NCBI GenBank assembly: GCA_032622095.1
Contig: CP136064.1
Location: forward strand, 143,483,954 to 143,547,953
Length of the DNA: 64,000 nt
Direction of reading: 5' to 3'
Origin: Siphonodentalium dalli
Taxonomy: Eukaryota > Mollusca > Scaphopoda > Gadilida > Siphonodentaliidae
The notes under the pieces were generated by a model. It saw only the letters and a list, made by a program, of their open reading frames with translations. It was not told the origin of the DNA and searched no databases. This document shows, one piece after another, positions 45,700 to 57,650 of this stretch (position 1 is the first letter of the stretch; each line of letters starts with the position of its first letter). A program made the translations under genes and the position numbers.

Positions 45700-47301
45700 T
45701 TGACATATTGGCAAACAATTACAAACGATCAATGGGTACTGAAAGTATTAGAACAAGGTTACCAATTCGAGTTTCACACTCTTCCAAAATTCTTGGGCAT
45801 GAAGGAAACCACGGTTACACAAGGTCAATGTCAATTGATTCAGAGCAAAATAATAACACTTCTTCAAAAGAAAGCTTTTGAGATAGTCCCGGTAGACCAA
45901 TGTCTGCAAGGGTTTTATAGTACAATCTTGTTGGTCCCCAAAAAGTTAAATTAAGGCCATTGATAAACTTAAAACCATTGAACCAATTTATTGTAAAACT
46001 GTAGTTCAAAATGGACACCTTGACATCGGTTCTGGCTCAAACCAAACAGGTTCACTACGCTTTTTCAATAGATCTGAAAATCCACAAGGCACATCGCCAA
46101 TCTTTGATTCCGGTTTCAAAGAATATCATACCAGTTTCGCAGCCAATGCTTCGGGGCAACATCAAGCCCATGAATTTTCACAAAAGTGACATCAGTGGTT
46201 GTGGCATTCCTTCATGCTCAGGGAATACGGGTATGTCAATTTCTCGATGATTGGATGTTTCTCCACTCATCTCAAAAGGGGCTCCTGGAAACCAGGACAT
46301 TGATCCTAGATACAATTGCCAGCCTGGGGTTTTTGGTAAATCTGGAAAAGTCAAATTTGTCACCAACACATACAATAGTATACCTAGGCTGCCCATTCAA
46401 TCTCCAACATGGTGTAGTTAACCCCACAATGGAGCGTGTGTTGTGTCTAAGGAAGCTTGTTCTGGGGTTTCACCCTCCAACTAGAACAGCTCGGAATTTC
46501 CTATCGTTACTCAGGACAATGGCATCCTACATAGAGCTCATGCCAAACGCTCGGCTTTTAATGCAACCAATTCAAACTTATCTACTCTCTCATTGGTCTC
46601 CCAGTCAGATGAGTCTATGCCATTTGATACCAGTATCTCCATATTTAATGCATCACCTTCAATGGTGGGTAACAGATTGCAATGTCCTCAAGGGCAGATC
46701 GCTCATGCCCCCCCCCCTCAATTGGGTTACGATAACTACATATGCCAGCAGCTCCAGAGGGTGGGGAGGAACCATGAGCAGTCAGATGGTTCAGGGAGTG
46801 TGGCCCCCTTTGCAAAGGTTACAATACATCAATCGTCTCGAAATGGAAGCTGTTACTTGGACTTTAAACAGTTTTCTTCCACAGTTGAAAGGGAAAACTG
46901 TTCAGATTCGGTCAGACAATACCACTCAATACATAAACAAACAGGGAGGTACGAGATCTCAGACCCTCTTTCGACTAATGCACAAACAGTGGTGGATGGT
47001 GAATGGGGAAAGACAACTCCCTTGTCATTCAAAAGCTATTCCAAAGGTGGGGTCATCCAGTGATGGATATGTTTGCAATGGACCTGAACAAACAGGTACC
47101 GAGGTTTTGCTCCTGGATCCCACAAGAAATGGCGACAGCACACAACGCGTTCTCAATTCAAAGGGAGAATATATACATGTACGCCTTCCCACCAGTCGCA
47201 TTGATCGCATGATGTCTCCATCAGATGGAACAATTTTGGTGCACGATGATCCTCATAACACCATTCCGACCCTATCAGGGTTGGTTTCCACAGTTACTTA
47301 A
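45700..47301 (+). pseudogene. DIRS reverse transcriptase and RNase H, frameshifted
   Basis: An N-terminal part in one frame (45700-45954) reads QWVLKVLEQGYQFEF...LLQKKAFEIVPVDQCLQGFYSTILLVPKK, followed by LINLKPLNQFI in another. The main frame (46186-47301) holds the catalytic box FLDDWM (46243-46254), NLEKSNL and YLGCPFN. The RNase H part follows: TTYASSSRGWGG, LEMEAVTWTL and VQIRSDNTTQYINKQGG. DIRS RNase H normally has TDAS at the first site; Tyr stands in place of that Asp here. At least three frame changes make the gene inactive. Confidence 0.85.
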
Positions 47302-47449
47302 CCTGCTGGTGGATATTCCCATACGACTCCCAGTAGACCGGTCTCTCCTCAGTCAGGGCGAGGGGTTACTGATACACGTTAACCCCGCTGATCTTCACCC
47401 TGCTATCGACCGACTACTCGCAGGAAAAGGGATTTTAAATTGAGTCTAG

Positions 47450-48101
47450 AGACTTACTTGCCACATCATGGCGACCGGGGATTCGACAGGATTACACCTG
47501 TAAATTTAGGCAATTCAATAGTTGGTGTCATGAACAACAAGTTAATCCCTATATAGTGTCTTTGAAAGACTGTGCTGATTTTCTGTCATCTTTTTCATAA
47601 AGGGTTATCATATTCGTCTATTACCGGATATCGGTCTATACTTTCCGTCATACTCCCACCGATAGATAATATTTTGGTTGGTAATAATAAGATTGTTGAG
47701 GTGTCTTTAACATGCGCCCACCGATTAAGAAATTAGCACCTTCATGGGATCTTCCTTTAATTTTAGAATGTCTGAAACAACAGCCTTTTGAACCACTGGA
47801 AGGCGCTACCGTGAAGGCGCTATGGTCAACTGTACTGTTGATGGCAGTAACATCATTGTGATGCTGTAGTGACTTGAACGCTCTCCAGTTGGGTGAAGGG
47901 TACATCAACATTCAAACACAAGAAGTAACATTTCGTAGATCTGGACTTGCGAAACAAGATCGCCTAGGACACTATTCACAGTCTATCTTCATCCCTGCTT
48001 TTCCAGAGAGCCCCGAGTACCTCCAAGTGACGGCAGCAAGTGGCGGCAAGAAGTCCCCTAAAGAGGGTGGTCAAGTGTCGCTGTTTCTATGGACTAAATA
48101 A
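47450..48101 (+). pseudogene. DIRS tyrosine recombinase, broken
   Basis: Across several frames one reads KGLSYSSITGYRSILSVILPP, then RPPIKKLAPSWDLPLILECLKQQPFEPLEGATVKALWSTVLLMAVTS, then CSDLNALQLGEGYINIQ...RSGLAKQDR. These are typical of the DIRS integrase-like recombinase. A stop (TGA, about 47859) falls where the first catalytic Arg region should be. The catalytic His/Arg/Tyr end was not identified. Confidence 0.75.
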
Positions 48102-48547
48102 ACCTCACTGAGCGGTTTCGAATTCCACTCTGTCATGCTGGATTGTGCAATGCATAAAGATTTGTTACCAATTGATTGCATAAACAATCTGTTCCCAGTG
48201 TACAAGGACATTCCACCAGAAGTCTCAGGCCATCATGGGCCCTGTTCATGCAATGGGGCGTCATTGCCAGAAGTTTTAGAGGCTGCTGATTGATCGCAGG
48301 AGACCACATTTATCAAGCATTACATGAAACCTTTAAGTTTGGCTGTCCTTTCGGACATATAGTTTAGAAAAATTATCCCAGTTTGTATGAGATTTCGTTT
48401 CTATATTTGGAGGGACAGGATGTTTTTGCGTTCCATTAACTGGCGAGTTCTTCTAGTAAAGATACAATGTAAACCAGAAAGCCAAGATTGTGCTTATAAT
48501 TGATGTATACCCTTACAGTTTTGCAGTGTTACACCTCGCTGTGTAGT

Positions 48548-48690
48548 CCAGGCACATTAGACATGGAAGTGGAAAAGTAAGGAAATAAATCGGGGAAAGC
48601 TGATTTTTTTATATTATTTTGGCCATAACATCGCGGACGCGTCACGAAAAGTCCCCTAAAATCCGATTTGAGCTTTCTGAGTTTCATCAT
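48548..48690. repeat. E2 internal inverted repeat, left arm
   Basis: It pairs with 50985-51117 through TCCAGGCACAT, AAATCGGGGA, CTGATTTTTT and AAAGTCCCCTAAAATCCGA. The outer side of both arms is ACACCTC-type array. Confidence 0.7.
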
Positions 48691-48699
48691 TTTTTCCAT

Positions 48700-50980
48700 A
48701 TAATTAAACAAAACAATATTTTTCACAATGATGGAAATAATTGGATGTTGTAACAATTTTTCAGCCGAAACGTATACAAAAAGCACTCAATATTGTTCGA
48801 TATACAATTCTCGAACCAACGACACCCATTCAAAAGGAAATATCGAATGAATTTCGCATATATAGATATGAAATAAAACACTGAGCCAAAATACTGACGA
48901 TTTTGAAGACAAACTGATGTATTCGATGTCGGATTTCTCAGGCTTCTCAAAACATAGGCGCAAGCTATCTATTTTAAAAACTGCACAGACACCACCCCGT
49001 CGCTATAATAGGCAGAACTAGCGAGTACGCACATCATAAGTTGTCAAAACTTGTAAAAACATAACCCTACCCCCGAATCTGGTTGTCAACGATCTGGTCG
49101 TATTTTGATATTCTATTTTGTCTAAGCTAGTCATATGCATTACTAAGTTATACCAGTATATGTGAAATATGAGTACGAGAGCGAATATAGTGACACGATC
49201 AGAATACTACAAACGCGGTCATGAAATGGCTGTCAAAATGGCCGCAACCACCAAGCTAAGCCGAAATGATGGCAACTTATTATATAACCACCTAGTAGGT
49301 AAAATACGTATTAACAATATACAAGTCTGTTGTTAAATATCTTTAAAGGTACACAGTTCATTAAAACAGGCCCATGTGGAGGATTTATCGGCCATTGCAA
49401 CGCAGGTCAAACCCAATGAATTACGTCTTTAAAATTTCGGGTTTTCTGTTTACAGTCGGGGCCAAAAATAATAATTTCGGGCATGCAACATACGAAGTAA
49501 TGTTTCGCCACACAATGTATGGTAGTTTCGTTCGGCGTGATGATAAATTATTGAATGGAACGCAGAAACTTAAGTGCATATCCTTGCGGTATAAATAGTA
49601 GTTACATTTCCGGATTGTTCATCACTGTACATGATAATAAACCACACACGTATGTTGCAATTCTTATTATATTGCAAAGAAACCGCCACCTCTTCAAAAG
49701 ATTAGCACTGCATCACACCAGATCAAATAGACAGCACATCGTACATTTGATATACGACTAGTTTTCGTGCTGCTTCCAAACCGGTCTCTTAGTAAACAAT
49801 TTGTTCAACTTACTTCAGTCGGCAACTTGCAACTGGAATATGCTATTACGCAATGTACAATATTAGTTTTCCGTATTTTGTTGTTTGAAAATATCTTGCC
49901 AAAACCACCCATGAACTTGTGCAAAATATCAGGTGATCATCGTTTAAAGCTGTTATTTCAGCGTTGAACATTGACTCAATGTTGCTAGTTATGGTTGTTA
50001 GTTCAGCAGATATGTGTAACATTAGGGAGAAGGGATACACACGGTAATGCGGTTGCAGAAAACATAGTACCCTTCGCGTATATGTGACCTTGGTGAATAT
50101 AACCAAATATTATTTCCAGGTATAAAGACAGTCTCTGTCACAGAGTATGTGGGCAATTTTGGTCAAGTTTAGATTTTTTTAAAGAAAGTATATGGTACTC
50201 CTTTGTGTTTTGATAAATTGCTTTCATAGTATACCACCATGCATTCTTGTGATAACAGCGAAATATTCGTGATTTATTACTTATTCTTAGGCAAAATTAA
50301 TAATATTTTAAGACACGGAGAATATAATCTACACAATTCACCCATTACTCTATGAATATCTCTCATACTGCTCTATAGCAGTGTATTTCGAAAGGTTTGA
50401 TGGTGTATATATCAAAAGAAACGATGACCGGTCACATTAGTGATACTGCTATGAGCACATATATTTCGGCTTCTATGAAAGGTCACAGAATCAATTCTTC
50501 GCTATTAAATTTCATTTTACAGTGTAGTGTACATATATATCACGCGATTCAAGATAAATAGTGCAGAAAAATTTTGCCTTATTCTCCCGTTTCTTTGCGG
50601 TCAAAAAGTCCAGATTTAACCATTTTATGAGACCTTGCTTTTCGCTATATCTCTCGCGATATATATTAGAGATAATTCGCACATACCCGATAAAATGTTT
50701 CTCTTATTCTCTGCAATCATTCTTCCTCACATATTTCGAGCGTGTTGTCACTCTTATGGGACTAGCTATTCAATTATGCATAAAATGTAAAATTTCATTC
50801 TATTTTGGCCATTTTGGCGGCCATTTTGGGACTTCAATTCAACTTATATGGTTCACGGCTAAGCATTGTTTGTATGTATGTCCAATGTATTATGAATTTG
50901 GAATTAATTGATCTACACATGACTGCATTCCCATATGGCCTGATGGAGATGCTTCAGAATTTGAACCATTCCGAAAAATC
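48700..50980. other. E2 interior, no recognised gene
   Basis: Many 65-116-codon ORFs on both strands, none with a motif I recognise. The longest (50561-50911) is hydrophobic and aromatic-rich. No DDE/D blocks were seen. Confidence 0.45.
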
Positions 50981-51109
50981 AAGATATCTCAAAAAGCTCA
51001 ACTCGGATTTTAGGGGACTTTTGCCACGTTGTTCATAAACATGTTCTTATTGATCCCTGAAAAAATCAGTTTTCCTCCCCGATTTTTTACACTAGTGAAA
51101 CCTTATGTG

Positions 51110-51345
51110 CCTGGACTAGTGAGGTGTGGATGTGGTGTGATTGAGGTGTGGTACATGATATGCAAATATCTGTAAAGCACACCTTAACCACACCTCATAC
51201 TTCTACACCACACCTTCATCCACTACCTCATAGAAATAGTAAAATATCATAGCACACCTCAAAACACACCTCAGGTACTCTAACACAAAAACAATTTTGC
51301 CACAGGCACACCACAAACACACCTCACAGGTCTGCACACACACCA
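51110..51345. repeat. E2 inner ACACCTCA array
   Basis: Words GAGGTGTG and CACACCT(C/T)A recur in both orientations (first inverse, then direct), every 10-20 bp. Confidence 0.75.
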
Positions 51346-52187
51346 CATGGTATCTATCAAAGTTCCTGGTTTAATGAGGAAGCTAGCCAAGCTGAATTGT
51401 ATGATCTGATAAACAAACATATAACATATGGAGCTGGCTAGGTCATGTGGTAGAATTGCGCCAAAATTTATTTGAATGTGGATCCTTTGTTCAGAAGAGT
51501 GTAGCTACTCCAAACACGTACAACTCTGTATCTCAAGGATTTGAAAAGATACTTCATATCAAAAGTTGTCATTAAATGGAATAAAAGGCATGTGAAACAT
51601 TAATATACTCTTTGAAAGCAGCTAGGTAAGTAACATATCATATAATTTTTTCGATATATTTGATTTTTGCAACTAAATTATAGTATCTATATATAAAGAT
51701 GTCTGTTAATTACCACTGTGTTTGTATCAAAACAATTAAATGGACAGAGAAGTGGTGATGGTATTATCTTACATTGTACAGTGTATACTACACAATAAAA
51801 TATTGAAATATGGAAATTGTAAATCATAAGTATATGAATTCTTTCAGCATTATATAATTGACTGCATGAATTCTCAAAAATATAGCGGTGATCATGTCAG
51901 GCTAATATAGAATTCATTTATTATAAGCTTTGCTTTATTGAATTTTTGCCCCAACCCTAAGCCCCTATATATATGACTTGTGCTGCAGTTAACTGCATGC
52001 ATGGTACCATGCAATATGTCTATAATAGTGATCTGAAGCTACTCACCGGGAAACACATATACCTTACTCTTCCAATAACACTAGGAACACTACTAGGGCA
52101 CTGATAAAAATAATCAAAAGTCACCAGGAACATGTTCAAAATATATAGAATGAATGCATGTTTGGACAAGACAAAATTAGCCACCTC

Positions 52188-52543
52188 TATACCCACACAC
52201 CTCAGGCACACCTCTACCCACACCTCATACCCACACCTCAGTAAGCACCCTTCCATAGGCACACCTCAGGCCGTACACCTCGAGACACACCTCATCCACA
52301 CCTTAAACACACATCAGAAGCACACCTCAAAAGCACACCTCAACCACACCTCATGCCTCATTTAAATATTTGGCCCCACACCTCAGACACACCTCAACCA
52401 CACCTTAGGCACACCTCAGCCCCCTACACCTCGTGTGAGGTGTCCCCACACCTCGTGTGAGGTGTAACACCTCAGCCATCTTTCAGGCCCACACCACAAA
52501 AGCACCTTATCCACACCTTAAACACACTGCAAAACTATAAGGG
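52188..52543. repeat. E2 right subterminal ACACCTCA array and TIR
   Basis: About two dozen CACACCTCA or CACACCTTA words occur in one main orientation. CTCATTTAAATATTTG lies at 52357-52372, 171 bp from the right end. Two back-to-back copies of ACACCTCGTGTGAGGTGT lie at about 52429-52470. The array ends CACACTGCAAAACTATAAGGG. Confidence 0.85.
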
Positions 52544-52724
52544 TATAGGTGATTTTCTAGATGAAGGATGATTCATGTGGTTGTATGGTGGTACCCCGGA
52601 AACTCATGTGTTTATTCATGGCGAAAGTGCCAGACAACAGAATAAGTCCTCTCGGTGAGTAGAGATATAAAAGTTTATAATGCTCTGTTATGCCCACCTC
52701 CTCAGACATGCTGTGTAACCTGTG

Positions 52725-53105
52725 ATATTCCTATCGTATTAATAATTAATACGACATTTACAATATAAAAATGAGAAATCTGAGTTCTCAAATAATAGTT
52801 TTATAAGTAAATGGAAGTATTAATTATTAATACCCCCCCTCCTCCTCGCTAGGGAACAGGAGGTGTTTGGGGTTATGGCGAGTTATTCGATTGGCGAGTT
52901 ATTCGATTCGCCAGGTAGGAAGTGATGAGATCAGCTGGCCTGGTACTCATGCGCACTGAGGGGTTAAATTTTGTGGAATTTCACCGCAATGAAAAGGGTG
53001 AGTTTTTCGGAACAGAAAGAGTGATTCCTATCCTATTAATAATTAATACTTCCATTTAATTTTAAAACTATAATTTGAGAACTCAAATTTCTCATTTTGA
53101 TGTAA
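52725..53105. mobile_element. MITE-like palindrome with TATTAATAATTAATA arms
   Basis: 52755-52835 (AAATGAGAAATCTGAGTTC...AAATGGAAGTATTAATTATT) matches the reverse complement of about 53025-53100. The phrase CCTATC(G/C)TATTAATAATTAATAC also occurs as a direct repeat on both sides. The centre contains GGCGAGTTATTCGATT twice in tandem. Confidence 0.7.
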
Positions 53106-54145
53106 ATATCAAATTTGGTGATTTGATGTCTAAAGATTCAATTTGTTGCATATCCCAAGACACAACATATTCATGATGTATAGAAGCTTGAATAAAAGCA
53201 GTCAGTCAAGATACATAAATTTTTTTTTAAATATTGTGGACAATTGAACCTGTCAAGACCTAGTCATCCTAAACGTAATAATGATACAACCAATCCATAG
53301 ACAGGAACTATCCATTATCCACCCTTCAACATTAATGAGTGCTTAGATTAACAATAACATAAACGTTATAGAATTCACATCAAAGGAATATAATCCTAAT
53401 TGTTATATATCATATCAAAAGAGTTTAAGTCTTGCTTGAATTCCTCACCCCACATTGAGCTTTATACCTAATGATCCTTAAAGACATTAAAATGATAGCA
53501 ACTTATTAAACTCAAATGACAGATAATGGGATCATTTAAAATTAATTTCACTTAACTATTCACCAAACCAGATAGAAGAAATGCAGTGCTATGTTTGGAC
53601 CTGTAAAATTTAATGTTCAACTCATATTTACTTCAACAGCCATTACAAAATTGTCATGAAGTATATTTTCCCTATTAAAATACAGATATCATACCATACT
53701 ACCACAATCATTGCCAGTTACTAAAAGCTTTGTCATTGAATTATTACTAGTACCAATGAATTAACTTCTGGAAAAAGGACACTTCAAGCTAAACTTGTAA
53801 TTTTAAATTTAAATTTGCACATTTTGTATGTGATGGCAGTTTTCATGAGAAAATAATGTTGTTTAAATAAGAAGAGAAATATTTGTTTCCTATTATTTAA
53901 ATGACTACACTAGACTCATCACCCCAGTCCCCATGAAACTCAAAAATACCATTTTGTCAGAAATTATTTCCAGTTTATGAAAAATGCCATGCTGCAGCAT
54001 AAAGTGTATTTTTTATTTAGAAGAAACAACAATTTCTGTCAATTCAATTCATTTATTTATTTCTCATTCCCTTAAAGAAAGGAAAGAAATTGTGACACTT
54101 AGGCTAGAATAACATGAGTTATAACAGTTGTTATTCTCAAATTAA
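53106..54145. other. No gene seen
   Basis: AT-rich unique-looking sequence without supported features. Confidence 0.5.
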
Positions 54146-54500
54146 ATTAAGTGATGTGAAACACTCTGGTTCGGTGACCAAATAGAAATGGAGAATAATC
54201 TTGCTCAAAGTGTCTATCGTTACGAATATTAATCCTAATTTACAGTACACACACCGTCATTATTATATATTAATTAAATGGAATGACTCTTGATGGCGAA
54301 ATAATTTGCGTTAGTTTATCGCCGATTGTCGCGTCCTGAATGGAGATGTAAATATTTACAATTAAGCGCAGTTTTTTCGGTAATGCTAGTAGAATGCTAC
54401 ATTCCCACAGTACTAACTTATCAGTTAGCCTGAGTACTAACTTATCAGTTTCTCGCACCCGAATTAGTCCATAATATGTCTTTAACATTAAAGTGGTTTA
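54146..54500. repeat. Dispersed repeat R7, copy 1
   Basis: Its first part (AAGTGATGTGAAACACTC...AATAGAAATGG.GAATAATCTT) recurs at 55793-55860. Its second part (CACACCGTCATT.TTATATATTAAT...TATCGCCGAT...AATGCTACATTCCC...TCCATAATATGTCTTTAA) recurs at 62175-62450. The phrase GAGTACTAACTTATCAGTT or a close variant is doubled in this copy. Confidence 0.75.
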
Positions 54501-54735
54501 TTAATCCATATTTCTGATTGGTTTAATGTAATGGAAGAAAACAAGAGGACAAAATAATAAAGGATTGAAAAAAGAATTAATGCCAAGTAAAAATGTCAAG
54601 GGTGCAGAAAGCAACCAAGGTAAAGGCTCAGGAACAACTACTAGAAAAGGGCTAAATTTTTAGTCAGAGGTAAATGCAGGAAAGACAAAATTGTGTCAAT
54701 CAAACAGTATAATCTCAATTTTCCTTTGGATATTT

Positions 54736-54737
<2 letters not shown>

Positions 54738-54783
<46 letters not shown>
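54738..54783. repeat. 46-base poly-C run
   Basis: An uninterrupted C run followed by GCCATCTTGATGG. The proline-rich ORF reading through it (54693-55019) is not treated as a gene. The exact length is probably unreliable in assembly. Confidence 0.9.
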
Positions 54784-54784
<1 letters not shown>

Positions 54785-55792
54785 CCATCTTGATGGAGGG
54801 CAAGAGGGGAATATAATCCATTCTGCTCTGGTGCCCGCCCTGACAAAGGCCAGCCAAGCGGGAAGAAGAGTTTATTATTGTTTAGCACCAGCTGGATTCA
54901 AAATGAGGGATGACAGTGCAAATCTACTTATAGAATATGTTTACAGGAAACAAGATGAGTTTGTGTTTAGTTTATATTCAATGCATCACATCTGGAAACT
55001 ATTACATAATGTTAAATAACTGTCTAGAAATTGTAAAGTACAAGGGGACTACATGGGTGTATTATGTTAACAATATGGATATGAGCTCTGATTATATGTT
55101 GGCTTAAAAGTTGGATATTTCAAAGGAAATATAGGAGAGCAAATTTTAGGAATTTTACACAAGCCATTTAGAGAATATACACAAATAACCCAGCATGTAT
55201 AATAAAATCAAGCATTATTGCTTGAATGATATGAGTTATGGTTTGATTTAAGATGTATTCTGTAAGAGCTATGTGACTATACTATGCCGTCCTGATATAA
55301 GTTTATTATAAAATAATTGAAATTTTGATACCAATTGTTGACACTCACTGAAGTAAGCCTCCATATATAAGCTAAGAAAGTGTGCCTGGCATCATTAACC
55401 ATGCATTTATCTACCATAAAACTTGGAAGTACCTATGCATGCAAATTTGCAGCGCTACCACCAAGCTGGCATACTGGCATGTTTCAAGTATATGTGTGAA
55501 ATCATAGCTGCAAATATGCCTGCAGCAACAGGTATTTTGGTCTCAATCAATTAGGACCAGAGACAACAGTTTTGTTAGCACAGTACCTGGTGGAAGATGA
55601 AACTCATCATAGAATTATCAGCTATTCCACTTGTACTGTGCATATATACAGTTAAGGAGGTATTGAGAGAGCTTATTTCATATTTATAGAATACTATTTC
55701 ATTGTCTAGATCTTCCAAAAGCTACCTCTTCATACTGGATACATTGAAATTCTATAAAATGCAAGATTTATTTTTTGAAAAAGATATTTTAA
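54784..55792. other. No gene supported
   Basis: 54800-55019 is open after the poly-C (ALVPALTKASQAGRRVYYCLAPAGF...), but no family was recognised and no splice context could be argued. The rest is AT-rich. Confidence 0.4.
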
Positions 55793-55870
55793 AAGTGATG
55801 TGAAACACTCCAGTAGGGCGATCAAATAGAAATGGTGAATAATCTTCCTCAAAGTAGTTGTATTTTACAA
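55793..55870. repeat. Repeat R7, partial copy 2
   Basis: It matches the first part of 54146-54225 and then diverges. Confidence 0.65.
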
Positions 55871-57429
55871 ATATTATATCCAAATTGACAACCATTACAC
55901 AACTGTCCCCTGGTAAGGCTACCGCGATAGGATATAGTATCATATAAGCAGATAGAGTTATTCCCCTTGAGTAGCCTGCTGTCGCGGCCTCGCGGGTACC
56001 AGCCGTTGTTTGAATAAACATTGCGTAACATGACACGAGACTCTGGAGATTCCTAGTTAAAATGTTATCTTTTCAGTGTGCGCTCAAACTTCTAAATCAA
56101 CTATGCATTGTTAAATATACAACAATTTCTATAGTTTGACTCTTCAGTTACAAAAATCGGACGTAAACACTCAAATTATAATAATATTATATATTCGTAT
56201 ACTAGTATCGATCTGCCGGTCGAAAAATGTTAAGCAAGACAGAACAAGTGAACTGCATTGCATCATAGCCGCATGGGCCGGGAGTGGGGCTTGGAGGGCT
56301 GCAGCCCCTCCCAACGTTTTGAAAGCTCAATATTCAGGCAAATTGAATGGTATTTCAGGTGCAAATTAATGTATATTACAGTATTTTTTCACATTTCTGC
56401 CCGAATTATACACACTTAAGGTTAACCGTACACATTTTTTAGCTTTAGCTAGCCGACCTTTTAAAATTCTATGAGACTTTATTAAGTATTCAATTTCAGC
56501 AGGATTTAATTTAAATTTGTAATTTGTATTTGTAAAATGTATATCCCAGTTTGTGGGAAGTGAGAACAATATATATTTATTATAATGATATAATCATCAG
56601 TTAATATAGAGTTCAGTGGGGGCGTATTTTCGTTAATAATTTACGGTTAAAACTTTTGAAACGCTCTTTAAGGTTTCACGTTGTGCGTATTCTGGCGCAT
56701 AACACCAATTAATTTCTGGTAAAACTGGCCACCAGGCTGAGATGGATGTCAGCATAAACTTATGAGATTGGTTATATCTCACAACTTAGGATTTAGATAT
56801 AAAAAGTATGGATGGTGTTCACTTTCTGCAATGTTCTAATTCAGTGTCATTATTAACTTGAACAACTGTTCAATGACTAGCGCTGGGACAGTTGGGTTTT
56901 TTTCCTAACCGGTTAACCACGGGCATTAACCTAACCATAATCGGTTAACCGTGACCAGTATTACCCTCAGTACGAGATTGAATACATACTATATACTACA
57001 TACTATATCGGCAAAACAAATGTTTATTACGCGTCCCGGAAACGTTGATATACATGCGATCACAAACGATGTCTTGGACATACAATGCGTTCCCGTTACG
57101 GCGATCAAATAGTTGTAAATCGATGTTTACGGGAGTTTCGCACTGCATAACGCTTGCTTGCAAAACCTTCAACGACGAAATATAGTCCCCCCCCCTGTGT
57201 GTATCCCGGGGCCCCCGGGCACGATTAGCCCAAACAATGTACTGAAGATAGGCATACTGTTGTTTAGTAATGTTAAGTGTTTGGGTATAGCCTATAGGCA
57301 GGTATGTATTAATCACAGTGGCTACACGATGTTACTTCAATTATTTAATAAATAAATTCAAACAAAATTAAATCGTCGTGATTCATTACTCAAGCCCCAG
57401 CCAGTGTTTAGGAATTAATGTTATCACTA
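55871..57429. other. No gene seen; possible hAT-like end at 56878
   Basis: TAGCGCTGGGACAG (56878) followed by repeated (C)CGGTTAACC words resembles many hAT termini, but no inverted partner with a TSD was found. A GC-rich palindrome CCCGGGGCCCCCGGG lies at about 57206. Confidence 0.4.
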
Positions 57430-57650
57430 GATATCCTCTTATTTCCCACTCCCAGTAGGCCTGTGTTTTTTCTGGATGTGCGACTTCATATTGGATGTTG
57501 ATCCAGAATAAACGAATCGCCTTCGGCAGGCCTTGCATACCGCCCATTTCTTCTTCCTTTTTTTTTTCGTCATCTTGAATTATATGACTAAATGTCCCCA
57601 AACGTTTGATTTCCGTTTGTGTAGGTCTTCTGTCATCGCTTTGAGACGAA
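57430..57650 (-). pseudogene. BED-type zinc finger fragment
   Basis: From high to low coordinates one frame gives DLHKRKSNVWGHLVI. After an A/GAA-rich slip the next frame gives VCKACRRRFVYSGSTSNMKSHIQKKHRP. C-x2-C followed by H-x4-H with the STSNM-x-x-H core, and an upstream V-W-x-H, is the BED finger of hAT transposases and ZBED proteins. The frame closes right after. No downstream transposase core was seen, so this is a fragment, probably of another hAT family than the one at 36918. Confidence 0.75.

Larger units (their letters stand above)
44770..48300 (+). mobile_element. DIRS-type tyrosine-recombinase retrotransposon, decayed
   Basis: The gene order is ORF1 (45065-45616), reverse transcriptase/RNase H (about 45700-47301) and tyrosine recombinase (about 47450-48100), which is the order expected for DIRS elements. 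All three are broken by stops or shifts. Borders are approximate; split direct or inverted repeats were not resolved. It ends about 200 bp before element E2. Confidence 0.85.
48510..52543. mobile_element. Element E2: CCCTTACA TIRs with ACACCTCA subterminal arrays
   Basis: The left end CCCTTACAGTTTTGCAGTGT (48510) and the inverted right end CCCTTATAGTTTTGCAGTGT (to 52543) match at 19 of 20 bases. TATA lies directly outside on both sides, a possible TSD. Inside is an inverted pair (about 48548-48690 with 50985-51117) holding ATCGGGGA, GTCCCCTAAAATCCGA and TCCAGGCACAT. The right side has long ACACCTCA arrays; on the left only a stub (ACACCTCGCTGTGTAG) remains. No transposase was recognised in the interior (48700-50980). 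It is related to E1 at 24309-31742. Confidence 0.65.

Noticed and set aside
54693-55019. 108-codon ORF with a polyproline run
   Set aside because: The proline run is the poly-C tract; the part after it has no recognisable family or splice context.
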